Of a stretch of 12,171 nucleotides of DNA, positions 1 through 7,215 are shown one piece after another. The position numbers and the translations under genes are program-made. The notes beneath the pieces were generated by a model. That model was given only the letters and a program-made list of their open reading frames with translations. It ran no database searches and was not told where the DNA came from. Location: positions 1 through 12,171 of the forward strand of contig DOOK01000214.1 in NCBI GenBank assembly GCA_003512805.1, in the 5' to 3' direction. The stretch comes from Erwinia sp. (GTDB lineage Bacteria; Pseudomonadota; Gammaproteobacteria; Enterobacterales; Enterobacteriaceae). Numbering within the stretch: position 1 is the stretch's first letter; the number at the start of each line of letters is the position of its first letter.

Positions 1-299
1 GCGGGCTGACCTTCATAGCTGTCTTTTTCAAGCCTGTTAAGCGTAAACCCGACCTTCGCGCCCTGCGTTTCAGCTGTCAGGTGCAGCTCGTGCATGTCCA
101 GCGCCAGCTGGTTTTCATAATCATTACTGCCGTAGTCGACGATCAGGCGCGCTTTATCAACAGCCAGCAGGCGCGTAATAAACTGGCCTCTTTCATGGGA
201 TACCATGACAGGTGTCTGATTTTTTAGCAGATTTTTTAATACCGCCAGCACGGCAAGCGGGCCGCGCTTAAGATACTGCTCTTTGTCTTCTTCGTTCAC
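1..299 (-). CDS. ycgR: YcgR flagellar brake protein, N-terminal part (runs off the left edge)
   Basis: The first 99 codons of a minus-strand gene are present; the rest lies left of the window. The translation begins VNEEDKEQYLKRGPLAVL and later contains TETQGAKVGFTL, closely matching the N-terminal YcgR domain of E. coli YcgR (recalled as EQFLKQNPLAVLGVL and AETQGAKVEFTV). YcgR is a cyclic-di-GMP receptor that slows the flagellar motor. Its C-terminal PilZ domain, which binds the nucleotide, is outside the window. I chose the GTG at 299 because a GGAG ribosome-binding motif lies 6 bases upstream and because the start then aligns to within one residue of the E. coli protein. An in-frame ATG at 362-360 overlaps the -10 element of the sigma-28 promoter, so it would lie upstream of the transcription start. 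Identification is confident; the exact start is less so. Confidence 0.9.
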   Translation of the reverse strand, partial: MNEEDKEQYLKRGPLAVLAVLKNLLKNQTPVMVSHERGQFITRLLAVDKARLIVDYGSNDYENQLALDMHELHLTAETQGAKVGFTLNRLEKDSYEGQP

Positions 300-352
300 G
301 TCCTGCTCCGATTGGGTGTCAGAAAGCCCGCACCTGTCGATGTTATGTCGAA

Positions 353-379
353 TTATCGGCATTAGCACGTGGCGCTTTA
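353..379 (-). promoter_or_regulatory. Sigma-28 (FliA) promoter of ycgR
   Basis: On the minus strand the sequence reads TAAA (379-376), exactly 15 bases, then GCCGATAA (360-353). This is the enterobacterial FliA consensus TAAA-N15-GCCGATAA without a mismatch. It places the transcription start near 346, about 47 bases before the GTG of ycgR. In E. coli ycgR is known as a FliA-dependent late flagellar gene, so site and gene agree. The match is seen directly; activity is inferred. Confidence 0.9.
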
Positions 380-440
380 GCCAGTCTGAAAAAAAAATTG
401 CAAAAAGTTTGGCTTTAAATCACAGAGTTAGAAATATTGC

Positions 441-448
441 CTATACTT
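441..448 (+). promoter_or_regulatory. SigmaS-type -10 element upstream of ymgE
   Basis: The octamer CTATACTT matches the extended -10 favoured by the stationary-phase sigma factor RpoS, including the C just before the hexamer. No good -35 hexamer is found 16-18 bases upstream, which SigmaS promoters tolerate. The start of transcription would be near 454, giving a leader of about 30 bases. ymgE-type genes are commonly associated with stress or stationary phase, which fits. Moderate confidence. Confidence 0.55.
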
Positions 449-483
449 ATGCCGTCTAATCAGTAGAAGCAAAGGAGCAGTAA

Positions 484-732
484 ATGGGTATTCTGTCATG
501 GATCATTTTCGGTCTGATTGCCGGTATCATCGCTAAGTGGATCATGCCGGGTAAAGATGGCGGCGGATTTATCATCACCGTGATTTTGGGTGTGGTCGGT
601 GCTGTGGTCGGCGGTTGGATCAGTACGATGTTCGGTTTCGGTAAGGTAGACGGCTTCAACTTCGGCAGCTTTATCGTGGCGGTGATTGGCGCCATCGTGG
701 TGCTGTGGATCTATCGTAAAGTCAGAAGCTGA
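484..732 (+). CDS. ymgE: YmgE/YeaQ/GlsB family small membrane protein
   Basis: An 82-residue, glycine-rich hydrophobic protein with three likely membrane helices, at about residues 3-20, 28-50 and 60-77, and a short basic C-terminus (YRKVRS). Length and pattern (MGILSWIIFGLIAG at the start, a central VILGVVGAVVGG stretch) are typical of the family often labelled transglycosylase-associated protein. Homologues are linked to general stress and stationary phase; the biochemical role is not established and the transglycosylase label is historical. The ATG is preceded by AGGAG at a good distance. The neighbourhood (ycgR divergent on the left, treA further right) is the reason for choosing ymgE over the paralogue yeaQ. 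A strong terminator follows 28 bases after the stop. Confidence 0.88.
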   Translation: MGILSWIIFGLIAGIIAKWIMPGKDGGGFIITVILGVVGAVVGGWISTMFGFGKVDGFNFGSFIVAVIGAIVVLWIYRKVRS

Positions 733-757
733 CCGCACAGCGGTAAAGCTTATTGAG

Positions 758-785
758 AAACCCCACGCTTCGGCGTGGGGTTTTT
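758..785 (+). terminator. Rho-independent terminator after ymgE, possibly bidirectional
   Basis: Perfect 8-bp GC-rich stem: CCCCACGC (761-768), TTCG tetraloop (769-772), GCGTGGGG (773-780). It is followed by TTTTTCTTT on the plus strand and preceded by AAA, so three A-T pairs can extend the stem. It ends ymgE transcription. foxA converges from the right with its stop at 805, and on that strand the hairpin is followed by TTTCTC, so it may also serve foxA less efficiently. Confidence 0.93.
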
Positions 786-804
786 CTTTGGTGGTCAGCC
801 AGCG

Positions 805-2913
805 TCAGAAATCGTAGCCAACGGTTGCCATCACCGAGCGCTCCGCTCCCCAGTAGCAGTAGCCCGTGCCGTAACACGCCGCCACGTACTGACGATTGGT
901 CAGGTTAGTCGCGTTCAGCTGCACGAAAGCGCCTTTCAGGCTGCTGTTCCAGACGCCGAGATCGGCTCTTACCGAAGCATCAAATAGCGTAACGGAAGGC
1001 AGACGCGTGGTATTTTCATTATCAGCCCACTGTTTGCCGATATAGCGCACGCCCGCACCCGCACTGATTCCCCGGGCGAACTGATATTTGCCCCAGAAAG
1101 AAGCTACCGCATTCGGCGTAACGTAAGGCGTGTGGCCATCATTACCGTCTACGGCATCTTTATAACGTACGTGATTAAGCGTATAGCTGGCCAGCGTGCT
1201 CAGGCGCGGTGTCCACTGGTTATGCGCTTCCAGTTCCAGCCCCTGAGAATGCACTTTGCCTGCCGGCTCGTAATAGGACTCTTTGACTACGCGGTTGCCC
1301 ACATCTTTCTGCGTCAAATCATACACGGCTGCGCTATAGAGATCCGACGTGCCTGGCGGTTGATATTTCACGCCGGTTTCATACTGTTCTGAAGTGGTCG
1401 GCCGCAGCAAATTATCATTCACGTCGGAAAGGGACTGCGGCGTAATCGCCTGGCTGTAGCTCACATAAGGTGAAACACCGTTGTTGAAGGCGTAAAGCAG
1501 CGCGGCGCGTCCGCTGATATGATCGTCCTGACGGCGGTGCTTGTCTGCCTTCGCATAATCTTCCGTTTGTGAAACGATACGATCGTAGCGTCCGGACAGA
1601 TCGATATGCCACTGCTGCCAGATCATCTCATCCTGCAAATAGGCGCCTGTCTGGTAATAGCGGCGTTGTGAACGGGTAAAATCGTAAGCCGGCTGAGGGC
1701 CGAGGGCTGCACCCGTACGCGCGTTCAGCTGGCTGGCGTTGCCGCTGGCTTCATTGAGATCGTTCTTATATTGATGGTACTCCGCGCCCACCACCACTTT
1801 GTGCGCCAGCTCGCCCGTAGAGAAATCCGCCTCCAGCTGGTTATCCAGCGCAAAAGCGTCCAGCGACGAGCGGGAGCCAGAATAGTAGCGGTTCAGTCGA
1901 TCCGTATTATCCGGATCCCAGCCAGTTTGGTAAACCTGATCGAGACTGACATCAGAGTGGGCGTAGCTGGCGTTAGAGCGGAAAGCCCAGGTATCGTTAA
2001 AGCGATGGGCAAACTCATAACTGTAGATCTGCTCGTGCCGCTTAAATTGATCCAGTGAACTGTCACCATCGTAAAAACCGGTGCTCAGTTTGCGCCCGTT
2101 GTGTTCGGTAATACTGCCGTCGCCAGGCACGGCACCATGATAGCCGCCCGAAGGGTCTTTTTGCAGATAGGCGCGTAGCAGCAAAGAGGTGTCTTCATCG
2201 GGCTGCCACAGCAGGGAAGGGGAAAGGGCATATTTCTCTTCGCGCGTGTGATCATATTGCGTATCGCTGTGGCGGCTAAGGCCGGTCAGCCGGAACGCCC
2301 ACTGTTCGTTAATCGCATCGGTATAGTCGAAGGCGGTGCCGGTGCTGTTATGGTTGCCTGCCGAGGCGCGGAAGTGACCCTCCTGACGGAACTGCGGGCG
2401 CTTCGAGCTTTCCATCACCAGCCCACCGGGCACCGTTTGACCATAAAGCGCCGATGACGGGCCTTTAATCACATCGATACGTTCCAGAAACCAGGGATCA
2501 ACCTGCAAAATGTTATAGCTACCGGGGTCGCTCATCAGCCGCAGGCCGTCGAGGAAGATATTATCCACGTCGCCGCCGTGGAAGCCGCGCAGCGAGACGG
2601 TATCGTAACGGCTGGCCGCGCCGGCAAAGTTAGTAAAAGCTCCGGCGGTATAGCTTAACGCCTGGTTAACATCGGTAGCCCCCTGATCCTCCATCTGTTG
2701 ACGGGTAATAACCGAAACGGACTGGGCGGTCAGCGCCAGCGGTCGGTCGGTTTTCATCGCGCCCTGACTGGTGGTGGCGTTATACCCGACGGTAGGCGTG
2801 GTGGCCGTTTCCGCAGGGGCAGAGGTCACCACCAGCGTATCGGTGGCACAGAGAGCAACAGGTGAGACAAACAATGTAGTACAGAACAGCAGGCGTTTTT
2901 GAGCGAAAACCAT
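805..2913 (-). CDS. foxA: TonB-dependent ferrioxamine receptor, FoxA/FoxR type
   Basis: A 702-residue outer-membrane receptor for uptake of ferric hydroxamate siderophores, energised by TonB-ExbB-ExbD. Residues 1 to about 22 form a signal peptide (MVFAQKRLLF...SPVALCA). A TonB-box-like stretch DTLVVTS follows at 25-31. The plug domain covers roughly 50-165 and includes TDRPLALTAQSVSVIT, SLRGF and ERIDVIKGPSSALYGQ. The rest is a beta-barrel ending in aromatic GYDF, as usual for barrel insertion. Plug and early barrel segments (NFAGAASRYDTVSLRGFHGGDV, PWFLERIDVIKGPSSALYGQ as separate blocks) strongly resemble remembered Yersinia and Salmonella FoxA, which take up ferrioxamine B/E, so I prefer FoxA to FhuA or FhuE. 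I chose the ATG at 2913, with AGGGAAGAAG upstream, because it puts the signal peptide at the N-terminus. A longer reading frame extends 19 codons further without support. No biosynthesis or inner-membrane transporter gene is adjacent, so it is probably a xenosiderophore receptor. Confidence 0.9.
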   Translation of the reverse strand: MVFAQKRLLFCTTLFVSPVALCATDTLVVTSAPAETATTPTVGYNATTSQGAMKTDRPLALTAQSVSVITRQQMEDQGATDVNQALSYTAGAFTNFAGAASRYDTVSLRGFHGGDVDNIFLDGLRLMSDPGSYNILQVDPWFLERIDVIKGPSSALYGQTVPGGLVMESSKRPQFRQEGHFRASAGNHNSTGTAFDYTDAINEQWAFRLTGLSRHSDTQYDHTREEKYALSPSLLWQPDEDTSLLLRAYLQKDPSGGYHGAVPGDGSITEHNGRKLSTGFYDGDSSLDQFKRHEQIYSYEFAHRFNDTWAFRSNASYAHSDVSLDQVYQTGWDPDNTDRLNRYYSGSRSSLDAFALDNQLEADFSTGELAHKVVVGAEYHQYKNDLNEASGNASQLNARTGAALGPQPAYDFTRSQRRYYQTGAYLQDEMIWQQWHIDLSGRYDRIVSQTEDYAKADKHRRQDDHISGRAALLYAFNNGVSPYVSYSQAITPQSLSDVNDNLLRPTTSEQYETGVKYQPPGTSDLYSAAVYDLTQKDVGNRVVKESYYEPAGKVHSQGLELEAHNQWTPRLSTLASYTLNHVRYKDAVDGNDGHTPYVTPNAVASFWGKYQFARGISAGAGVRYIGKQWADNENTTRLPSVTLFDASVRADLGVWNSSLKGAFVQLNATNLTNRQYVAACYGTGYCYWGAERSVMATVGYDF

Positions 2914-2976
2914 GCTTCTTCCCTTTCGAAGATCGGACAAAGAGCGCCACCGGCCAGTGACTGGCGGCAAAATGTA

Positions 2977-2993
2977 AAGATTATGGTAATCTT
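2977..2993. promoter_or_regulatory. Palindrome adjoining the foxA Fur box, possible second operator
   Basis: AAGATTA-TGG-TAATCTT is a perfect 7-3-7 inverted repeat overlapping the Fur box by three bases on its gene-proximal side. A wider 9-bp pair, TGTAAAGAT (2973-2981) and ATCTTTACA (3007-3015), encloses both. It could be a binding site for a second regulator, an extended Fur array, or a chance feature of AT-rich DNA. Confidence 0.4.
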
Positions 2994-3009
2994 AATGATA
3001 ATTATTATC
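2991..3009 (-). promoter_or_regulatory. Fur box controlling foxA
   Basis: Read on the plus strand, CTTAATGATAATTATTATC matches the 19-bp Fur consensus GATAATGATAATCATTATC at 16 of 19 positions; read on the minus strand it matches at 15 of 19. It lies 78-96 bases upstream of the foxA ATG and overlaps a plausible minus-strand promoter (TTGTAA at about 3017-3012). Iron-replete Fur would block transcription. The site is clear in sequence; repression is inferred from the family. Confidence 0.85.
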
Positions 3010-3093
3010 TTTACAATAGTTTCCTACAATCCGTGATAATTCTGATAAAACGCGCAGGGGGAGTAAGAAGGTGAGAGCAAAGTAGGGAAGGAA

Positions 3094-3117
3094 AATCAGG
3101 CGATCCGCGATCGCCTG
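3094..3117 (-). terminator. Terminator downstream of treA
   Basis: A perfect 9-bp inverted repeat, CAGGCGATC (3097-3105) and GATCGCCTG (3109-3117), with a 3-base loop, ten bases past the treA stop. On the minus strand it is followed by ATTTTCC, a short U-tract. It separates treA from foxA, so the two same-strand genes are probably independent units. Confidence 0.7.
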
Positions 3118-3126
3118 AAAAAAGGC

Positions 3127-4773
3127 TTACTGGCCTTTAGTGATATCACCGACGTTGTTACATACCACGCCTTTCGGACAGTAGAGATCCATTAACTTCA
3201 GCGTAACGCCATTGGTCCAGCCAAAACCGTCCTGCAGCGGATATTCGCCGCCGCCGCCGCCGCCCAGGTTACTGCCCTCCACCACATACTTTTCGACCAG
3301 CTTGTGCTGTTTGTCATAGGTGGTTTGCACGTTTTTCAAAAAACGTATCCCAATATCTTTTGCCAGCGTCTGCTTGCCATAGTTGTTCAGTCCCTGTACC
3401 GCCGCCCACTGCAATGGCGCCCAGCCGTTCGGGGCATCCCACTGCTGGCCGTTATTGACGTTGGTGGTAACAAGCCCGCCTTCCTTAACCAGCTGCGCCT
3501 GCACCGCCGTCGCCGTCCGGTTAGCCTGATCCGCCGTTGCCGCCTTGAACCAGAGCGGGAACAGCGTGGCCGCTGTCAGCTGTGGACGGACGTTAGCCGC
3601 TTTCCAGTCGTAGTCGACGTACCAGCCCTGCTTTTCATCCCAAAAATAACGATTAATCGCCTGCTGGCGCTGTTCGGCTCGCTGTGCAAACTGCTCGCTG
3701 ACGTCGGCATGACCGGCTTCTTTATTGGCGCGGGCCAGCGTTTGTTCCAGATGGAATATCAGCGAGTTCAGATCGACGGGTAAAATCGCGGTTGTTTTAA
3801 TTGAGGTAATATCATTGGGATTAGCGAACCAGCGTGAACTAAAGTCCCAGCCGGAAGCCGCACCTGAGCGCAGATCGCGATAAACTTCACCTTTATCCCG
3901 TCCTTTAGCTTTTCCGGCTGTCTCAACATCGGCCATATAAGACTCGGTACGGGGCACGTCACGAGCATCCCAATAGCGGTTAAGCAGCGTGCCGTCTTTC
4001 AACTTAACCAGCCGCTTGCTGGCTTCGCCCGCTTTAATTTTGTCTGCGTCACGCATCCAGTAGTCATATTCTTTTTGCAGCTCCGGGAGATACTGGCGGT
4101 AAACACTGTCGCCTTTATGCGTCGCCAGCAGATCCACCATCAGGCTGAAAAAGGGCGGCTGGGAGCGGCTGAGATAGTAGCTACGGTTACCGTTAGGGAT
4201 ATGACCGTAGTTATCCAACAGCGAGGCAAAGTTATCCACCATATCCTGCACGCGATCCCAGTGGCCGCTCTCGGCCAGGCCAAGCATGGTGAAGTAACTG
4301 TCCCAATAATAAATTTCCTGGAAGCGCCCGCCCGGCACCACATAAGGCTTAGGCAATGCCAGCAGAGAATCCCACTGGTTTACCGGCCTCGCATCGCGGG
4401 TCAGTACCGGCCAAAGCCCGTCAATATGTTCACGCAGACTTTGTCCGGCAGGCGGGACGTAGGCCGCTCCTTTGGTGGGCAGCGTGAAGTTCGTGTTCAC
4501 AAAATGGCGCAGGTCAAAATTGCGCTGCTTTCTCTGCATCTGCCAGTCAGCCAGGATCAGGCTGGGGCTGGTTTTTGGCAGAGCATCCGCGAAGGTTTTT
4601 TGATCGGGAAACAGTTTAGCGCTCTGTACCGCCTTAAACAGCGGCCCCAGCGTGATATCAGGCGGCTGCGGTTGTCCGTCGGCCGCGGCGGCAAAGCCGG
4701 CCTGCGTCAGCGCGGCAATCAACAGCGGCAGTGAAAGTACGGTTTTCCATTGACGTTTTTCAACTTTCTGCAT
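3127..4773 (-). CDS. treA: Periplasmic trehalase TreA (GH37)
   Basis: A 548-residue glycoside hydrolase family 37 enzyme that splits trehalose into two glucose molecules in the periplasm, allowing trehalose use at high osmolarity. An N-terminal signal peptide ([10 protein letters not shown], hydrophobic core, AAAADG) directs export. Both trehalase signatures are intact: [14 protein letters not shown] at 147-160 and [10 protein letters not shown] at 444-453. By alignment to remembered E. coli TreA, catalytic acid D312 corresponds to D310 (SGWDFSS) and base E496 to E494 (KLVEKY), with the same 184-residue spacing. A six-glycine loop precedes E510. The C-terminal tail is shorter than in E. coli (565 residues). 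The ATG has AGGGAGA upstream at good spacing. No clear promoter was identified, although E. coli treA is known to be SigmaS-dependent and osmotically induced. It is probably monocistronic. Confidence 0.96.
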   Translation of the reverse strand: MQKVEKRQWKTVLSLPLLIAALTQAGFAAAADGQPQPPDITLGPLFKAVQSAKLFPDQKTFADALPKTSPSLILADWQMQRKQRNFDLRHFVNTNFTLPTKGAAYVPPAGQSLREHIDGLWPVLTRDARPVNQWDSLLALPKPYVVPGGRFQEIYYWDSYFTMLGLAESGHWDRVQDMVDNFASLLDNYGHIPNGNRSYYLSRSQPPFFSLMVDLLATHKGDSVYRQYLPELQKEYDYWMRDADKIKAGEASKRLVKLKDGTLLNRYWDARDVPRTESYMADVETAGKAKGRDKGEVYRDLRSGAASGWDFSSRWFANPNDITSIKTTAILPVDLNSLIFHLEQTLARANKEAGHADVSEQFAQRAEQRQQAINRYFWDEKQGWYVDYDWKAANVRPQLTAATLFPLWFKAATADQANRTATAVQAQLVKEGGLVTTNVNNGQQWDAPNGWAPLQWAAVQGLNNYGKQTLAKDIGIRFLKNVQTTYDKQHKLVEKYVVEGSNLGGGGGGEYPLQDGFGWTNGVTLKLMDLYCPKGVVCNNVGDITKGQ

Positions 4774-5405
4774 CAGTCGTTCTCCCTATCCCAATCGAAT
4801 AGCTGTAAGTTATTGACCCTGAAACAAACTTTAGTCTAAATTCCACAACCCGTTTGGCCCACTGCCGCGAAATGTGATGTGCCAGGCTTTTTATCAGCAG
4901 GACGCTAAATAAAACCTGTCTGAACTGGAATTATTTAATTTAATCTATTATGGAAATGAAAGTAAAAAACCACTTTTCAGGATGCGTTTTTTAATAATTG
5001 GCTAAAAACCAGCGGGAGTCCACGCTATAAAGTGGATCAATACGTAAGAGCGTTATTCACTGCAAAAGCCAGTTTGTGAGAGGCAGCCTCCGTGTGGGGC
5101 TTTATCGGGATGCGGGCAGGCTACAAGGCAAATCATTTTTGTATATTGCTGACAAAGATTGGCCGGAAGGGGACTGAAAAGTAAAGCGATGACTTCCATG
5201 TGCAATGTGCTCCCCCTGAACACAAGAGCAATAAATTCCTTTCGCAAATCACCTTTCTGGTTAATATATTACCGGTGACTTTAGGGATGCATTATTTTCT
5301 ATTCTCAGTTTTGAGGGGAAATTGTTTTGCCGTGGCGCAGGAAAGCACGGCGCAGCAAGCTGCTCGTAGCCCGTTCAAAGGATTTTTAAAAAAGGAATAA
5401 CCGGC
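4774..5405. other. Intergenic region, no confident gene
   Basis: 632 bases between the divergent treA and VasL-like genes. The left half is AT-rich, with runs around 4920-4995, and should hold both promoters, but I could not pick a -35/-10 pair with confidence on either strand. One open frame on the plus strand (5200-5400, described separately) reaches the next gene. No hairpin with a U-tract and no RNA gene was recognised. Confidence 0.6.
5200..5400 (+). CDS. Doubtful 66-codon open frame just upstream of the VasL-like gene
   Basis: A GTG-started frame of 66 codons ends with TAA at 5398-5400, five bases before the ATG of the next gene, and its last codons (AAG GAA) form that gene's ribosome-binding site. 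It has a hydrophobic middle (FLVNILPVTLGMHYFLFSVL) and a basic end (SPFKGFLKKE). No ribosome-binding site precedes the GTG. An internal ATG at 5287 would give about 37 residues, also without a well-spaced site. I do not recognise any homologue. It may be a leader peptide, a gene remnant or chance; chance is most likely. Confidence 0.15.
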   Translation: MQCAPPEHKSNKFLSQITFLVNILPVTLGMHYFLFSVLRGNCFAVAQESTAQQAARSPFKGFLKKE

Positions 5406-6563
5406 ATGACAGCACATAGAGATACGGTTTTGCAGACCGGCGGCGACCCTCGTGTGTGTCCGGAATTTTTCGCTTTGCGACAGGAAATCGCCATGCTTAA
5501 TCAGGCTGGCGAACCGGGCCCGGACTGGCAGCAGGTGGAAGCGCTGGCTATCGCGCTTTTTCGGGCGAATGGTATGGACTTGCAAAGCGTAGCCTGGTAT
5601 ACCCTGGCCAGAGCGCACAGTGCCGGGCTGCCCGGATTGTGCGAGGGGTTTGAAATCATCACGGCCATGATGAAACATCAGTGGCCGACACTTTGGCCGC
5701 ACCCGCTTTCAGCCCGACTGGCCATTGTGACCTGGCTGAGTGCCGGCATCCAACAACGTCTTAAAGTGCTCCAGCCACAAGCGAGCGATCTCGATTTGCT
5801 TTACCGTTTGCAGGCACAGTCAGAACAGAATATCAAAACGCTTGAGGTTCTGGCCTGCAAACATCTGAGCCAGCTTGACAGCCTGGCTATCCAAATCAGC
5901 GAGCTGATTGCGCAGTTTGCTGCATCAGAGCGTCAACCCCAAATCGACAGGATGACGGCTATGGCCTCCCTGGCACGAGCAGGCCGCGGTGATGAATTTA
6001 CACCGCTGGTTTATGTGCCGGGTGATTTGACCCGCTCTGGCGCGCTGGCCGTTAATTTTAGTTTTTGGGCGCGTAGCCGGGGTTTTTTTGCCGGTATGCT
6101 TGCGGCCTTTGTCTTGTGTACTTTAGGGATGTGGGCTTTTCAGCTCATGGAACCCGAGCTGGATAAAGCACAGCATATCGCGCTGCTGGCCAGTCAGGTG
6201 ACGCCAGAGCGGGTCGGGGAGGATAAAAACTGGCAGGAGGCTATCGTGCTGGCCGCGCTACCCCGGGAGCAACTGGTTTTATGGCATACAGCGCGGTTGA
6301 GGTTGAAAAAGTTGCTGGCAACGGCAACAGAGGCGCAGCGCGCAGGTTGCCTTACTTATGCAGAAATGGAGGCGCAGCTGTTTACCGTTCAGCAACCTCT
6401 GGAGGCGATGCAGCCAACAGAAGAGCTGCTACGTCAGCTGGAACTGAATCCCCTCTCGCCGGTATTAAGAGGGAAAACAGATCATCGGTTAAAACAGTTG
6501 CTGGCGCGCTATGCGATTATTCTTCAGGCTCCTGGACAAAGCAATTCAGCCAGCGAAAAATAA
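5406..6563 (+). CDS. Type VI secretion VasL/TagA-like protein (ImpA_N domain), orphan
   Basis: A 385-residue protein. Residues about 10-115 match the ImpA_N pattern shared by TssA, TagA and VasL: GGDPR near the start, DWQQVEALAIALFR, NGMDLQSVAWYTLARA, GLPGLCEGF and HQWPTLWPHP. After a helical middle (about 125-180) comes one likely membrane helix at 227-247, preceded by arginines (WARSRG). The C-terminal 135 residues are a helical domain resembling VasL. This fits the VasL/TagA branch, whose TagA members cap and stop sheath growth at the membrane, better than a soluble TssA. It is shorter than I recall for VasL proteins (about 450-500), with a compact linker. The ATG is preceded by AAGGAA. 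No other type VI gene is in the window: treA diverges on the left and the next identified gene on the right is fumarase. It may serve a system elsewhere, belong to an eroded cluster, or be repurposed. Confidence 0.75.
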   Translation: MTAHRDTVLQTGGDPRVCPEFFALRQEIAMLNQAGEPGPDWQQVEALAIALFRANGMDLQSVAWYTLARAHSAGLPGLCEGFEIITAMMKHQWPTLWPHPLSARLAIVTWLSAGIQQRLKVLQPQASDLDLLYRLQAQSEQNIKTLEVLACKHLSQLDSLAIQISELIAQFAASERQPQIDRMTAMASLARAGRGDEFTPLVYVPGDLTRSGALAVNFSFWARSRGFFAGMLAAFVLCTLGMWAFQLMEPELDKAQHIALLASQVTPERVGEDKNWQEAIVLAALPREQLVLWHTARLRLKKLLATATEAQRAGCLTYAEMEAQLFTVQQPLEAMQPTEELLRQLELNPLSPVLRGKTDHRLKQLLARYAIILQAPGQSNSASEK

Positions 6564-7215
6564 CGTTAAGGATGGCATTTTATCTGGCCTGTATTTTCTG
6601 ATCGATATGATAAAACAGTCGACAGCAGGTAATAAGCCCAGACCTGTTTCTGGGCAGGGAAGAGGCAAGGTAAAATAACAGCACGCCTTTTAACGGTGCT
6701 TTTCAAAGCCCACTAAAAGTCTGTCCTGTTCAGGTTTTTTTAGCGGCTTTGGCATGATGGCTCGTGACTTTTTAATCCCTGGTAACGCGGCATGGCCACA
6801 GGGAAATAATCCGCCGGGACAGAAACAGGAAAATGTATAAGAGACATAAAGGGGGCTGCCTTTGTAACCCTATGGCTACACCCAACTAGCGGAATAACAG
6901 AGGAAAAGAAGGGAGGATCTACGCTTTCGTCATATTTTTTCTGCCTGACTGCCTGACTGCCTGACTGCCTGACTGCCTGACTGCCTGACTGCCTGACTGC
7001 CTAATGCTGACGCTGGACCTGATTTTGCGCCCAGGCCTGACAGCATGCGACAGGTGCAGCAAAAGAAAATCCGCTTTCGCTGTTCCCTGCCGCCTTATGT
7101 CGGTCGGTATTTGCCTGTAGCGCACCGGTCAAAGCATTGATGACAGCGAGCGGCGGCGTCAGCTGATTGCCGATGCCACCGCCGAACCGCTCTCTTTGTC
7201 CGGGCGAGCCGTTAC
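6564..7215. other. Region without a confident gene between two convergent genes
   Basis: 652 bases between the converging VasL-like and fumarase genes. It contains a hairpin without a U-tract (GCCCAGA 6636-6642, TCTGGGC 6649-6655), a weak bulged hairpin followed by four T (AGCAC 6680-6684, GTGCT 6696-6700), and the octamer repeat at 6941-7002. Open frames on the minus strand (7237-7001 and 7125-6919) lack ribosome-binding sites and recognisable homologues. No clear terminator for either flanking gene was found. Confidence 0.6.
6941..7002. repeat. Octanucleotide tandem repeat, 7.75 copies
   Basis: Seven perfect copies of CTGCCTGA (6941-6996) followed by CTGCCT (6997-7002), 62 bases without a mismatch. 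Because 8 is not a multiple of 3, all three frames cycle through the same peptide. On the minus strand every frame is open (cyclic QAVRQSGS); on the plus strand TGA falls in every frame. Any change in copy number by slippage would shift a frame running through it. The array lies about 215 bases beyond the fumarase stop. Perfect homogeneity suggests recent expansion and likely length variation between strains. Confidence 0.97.

Noticed and set aside
360..362. In-frame upstream ATG as start of ycgR
   Set aside because: It overlaps the -10 of the perfect sigma-28 promoter, has no ribosome-binding site, and would add 21 residues absent from the E. coli protein.
2914..2970. Nineteen-codon N-terminal extension of foxA
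   Set aside because: It would bury the signal peptide behind a polar, basic stretch; the ATG at 2913 has a good AGGGAAGAAG site.
4075..4734. 219-codon plus-strand open frame antisense to treA
   Set aside because: Same reason: opposite an intact trehalase, arginine-rich composition typical of antisense frames.
6636..6655. GCCCAGA/TCTGGGC hairpin as terminator of the VasL-like gene
   Set aside because: Good stem but no U-tract on either strand.
6680..6703. AGCAC/GTGCT hairpin followed by four T as a terminator
   Set aside because: Short stem with a bulge and only a brief T run; too weak to call.
6725..6741. CCTGTTCAGG followed by seven T as a terminator
   Set aside because: The stem would have a 2-base loop or only 3 base pairs, which is not a stable hairpin.
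6834..6846. TGTATAAGAGACA, a 13-base match to the Tn5 mosaic end
   Set aside because: The remaining bases of the 19-bp end do not match, there is no second end or transposase, and no adapter-like sequence adjoins it; probably chance.
6941..7002. Octamer array as a CRISPR array
   Set aside because: Units are 8 bp and directly adjacent with no spacers; it is a simple tandem repeat.
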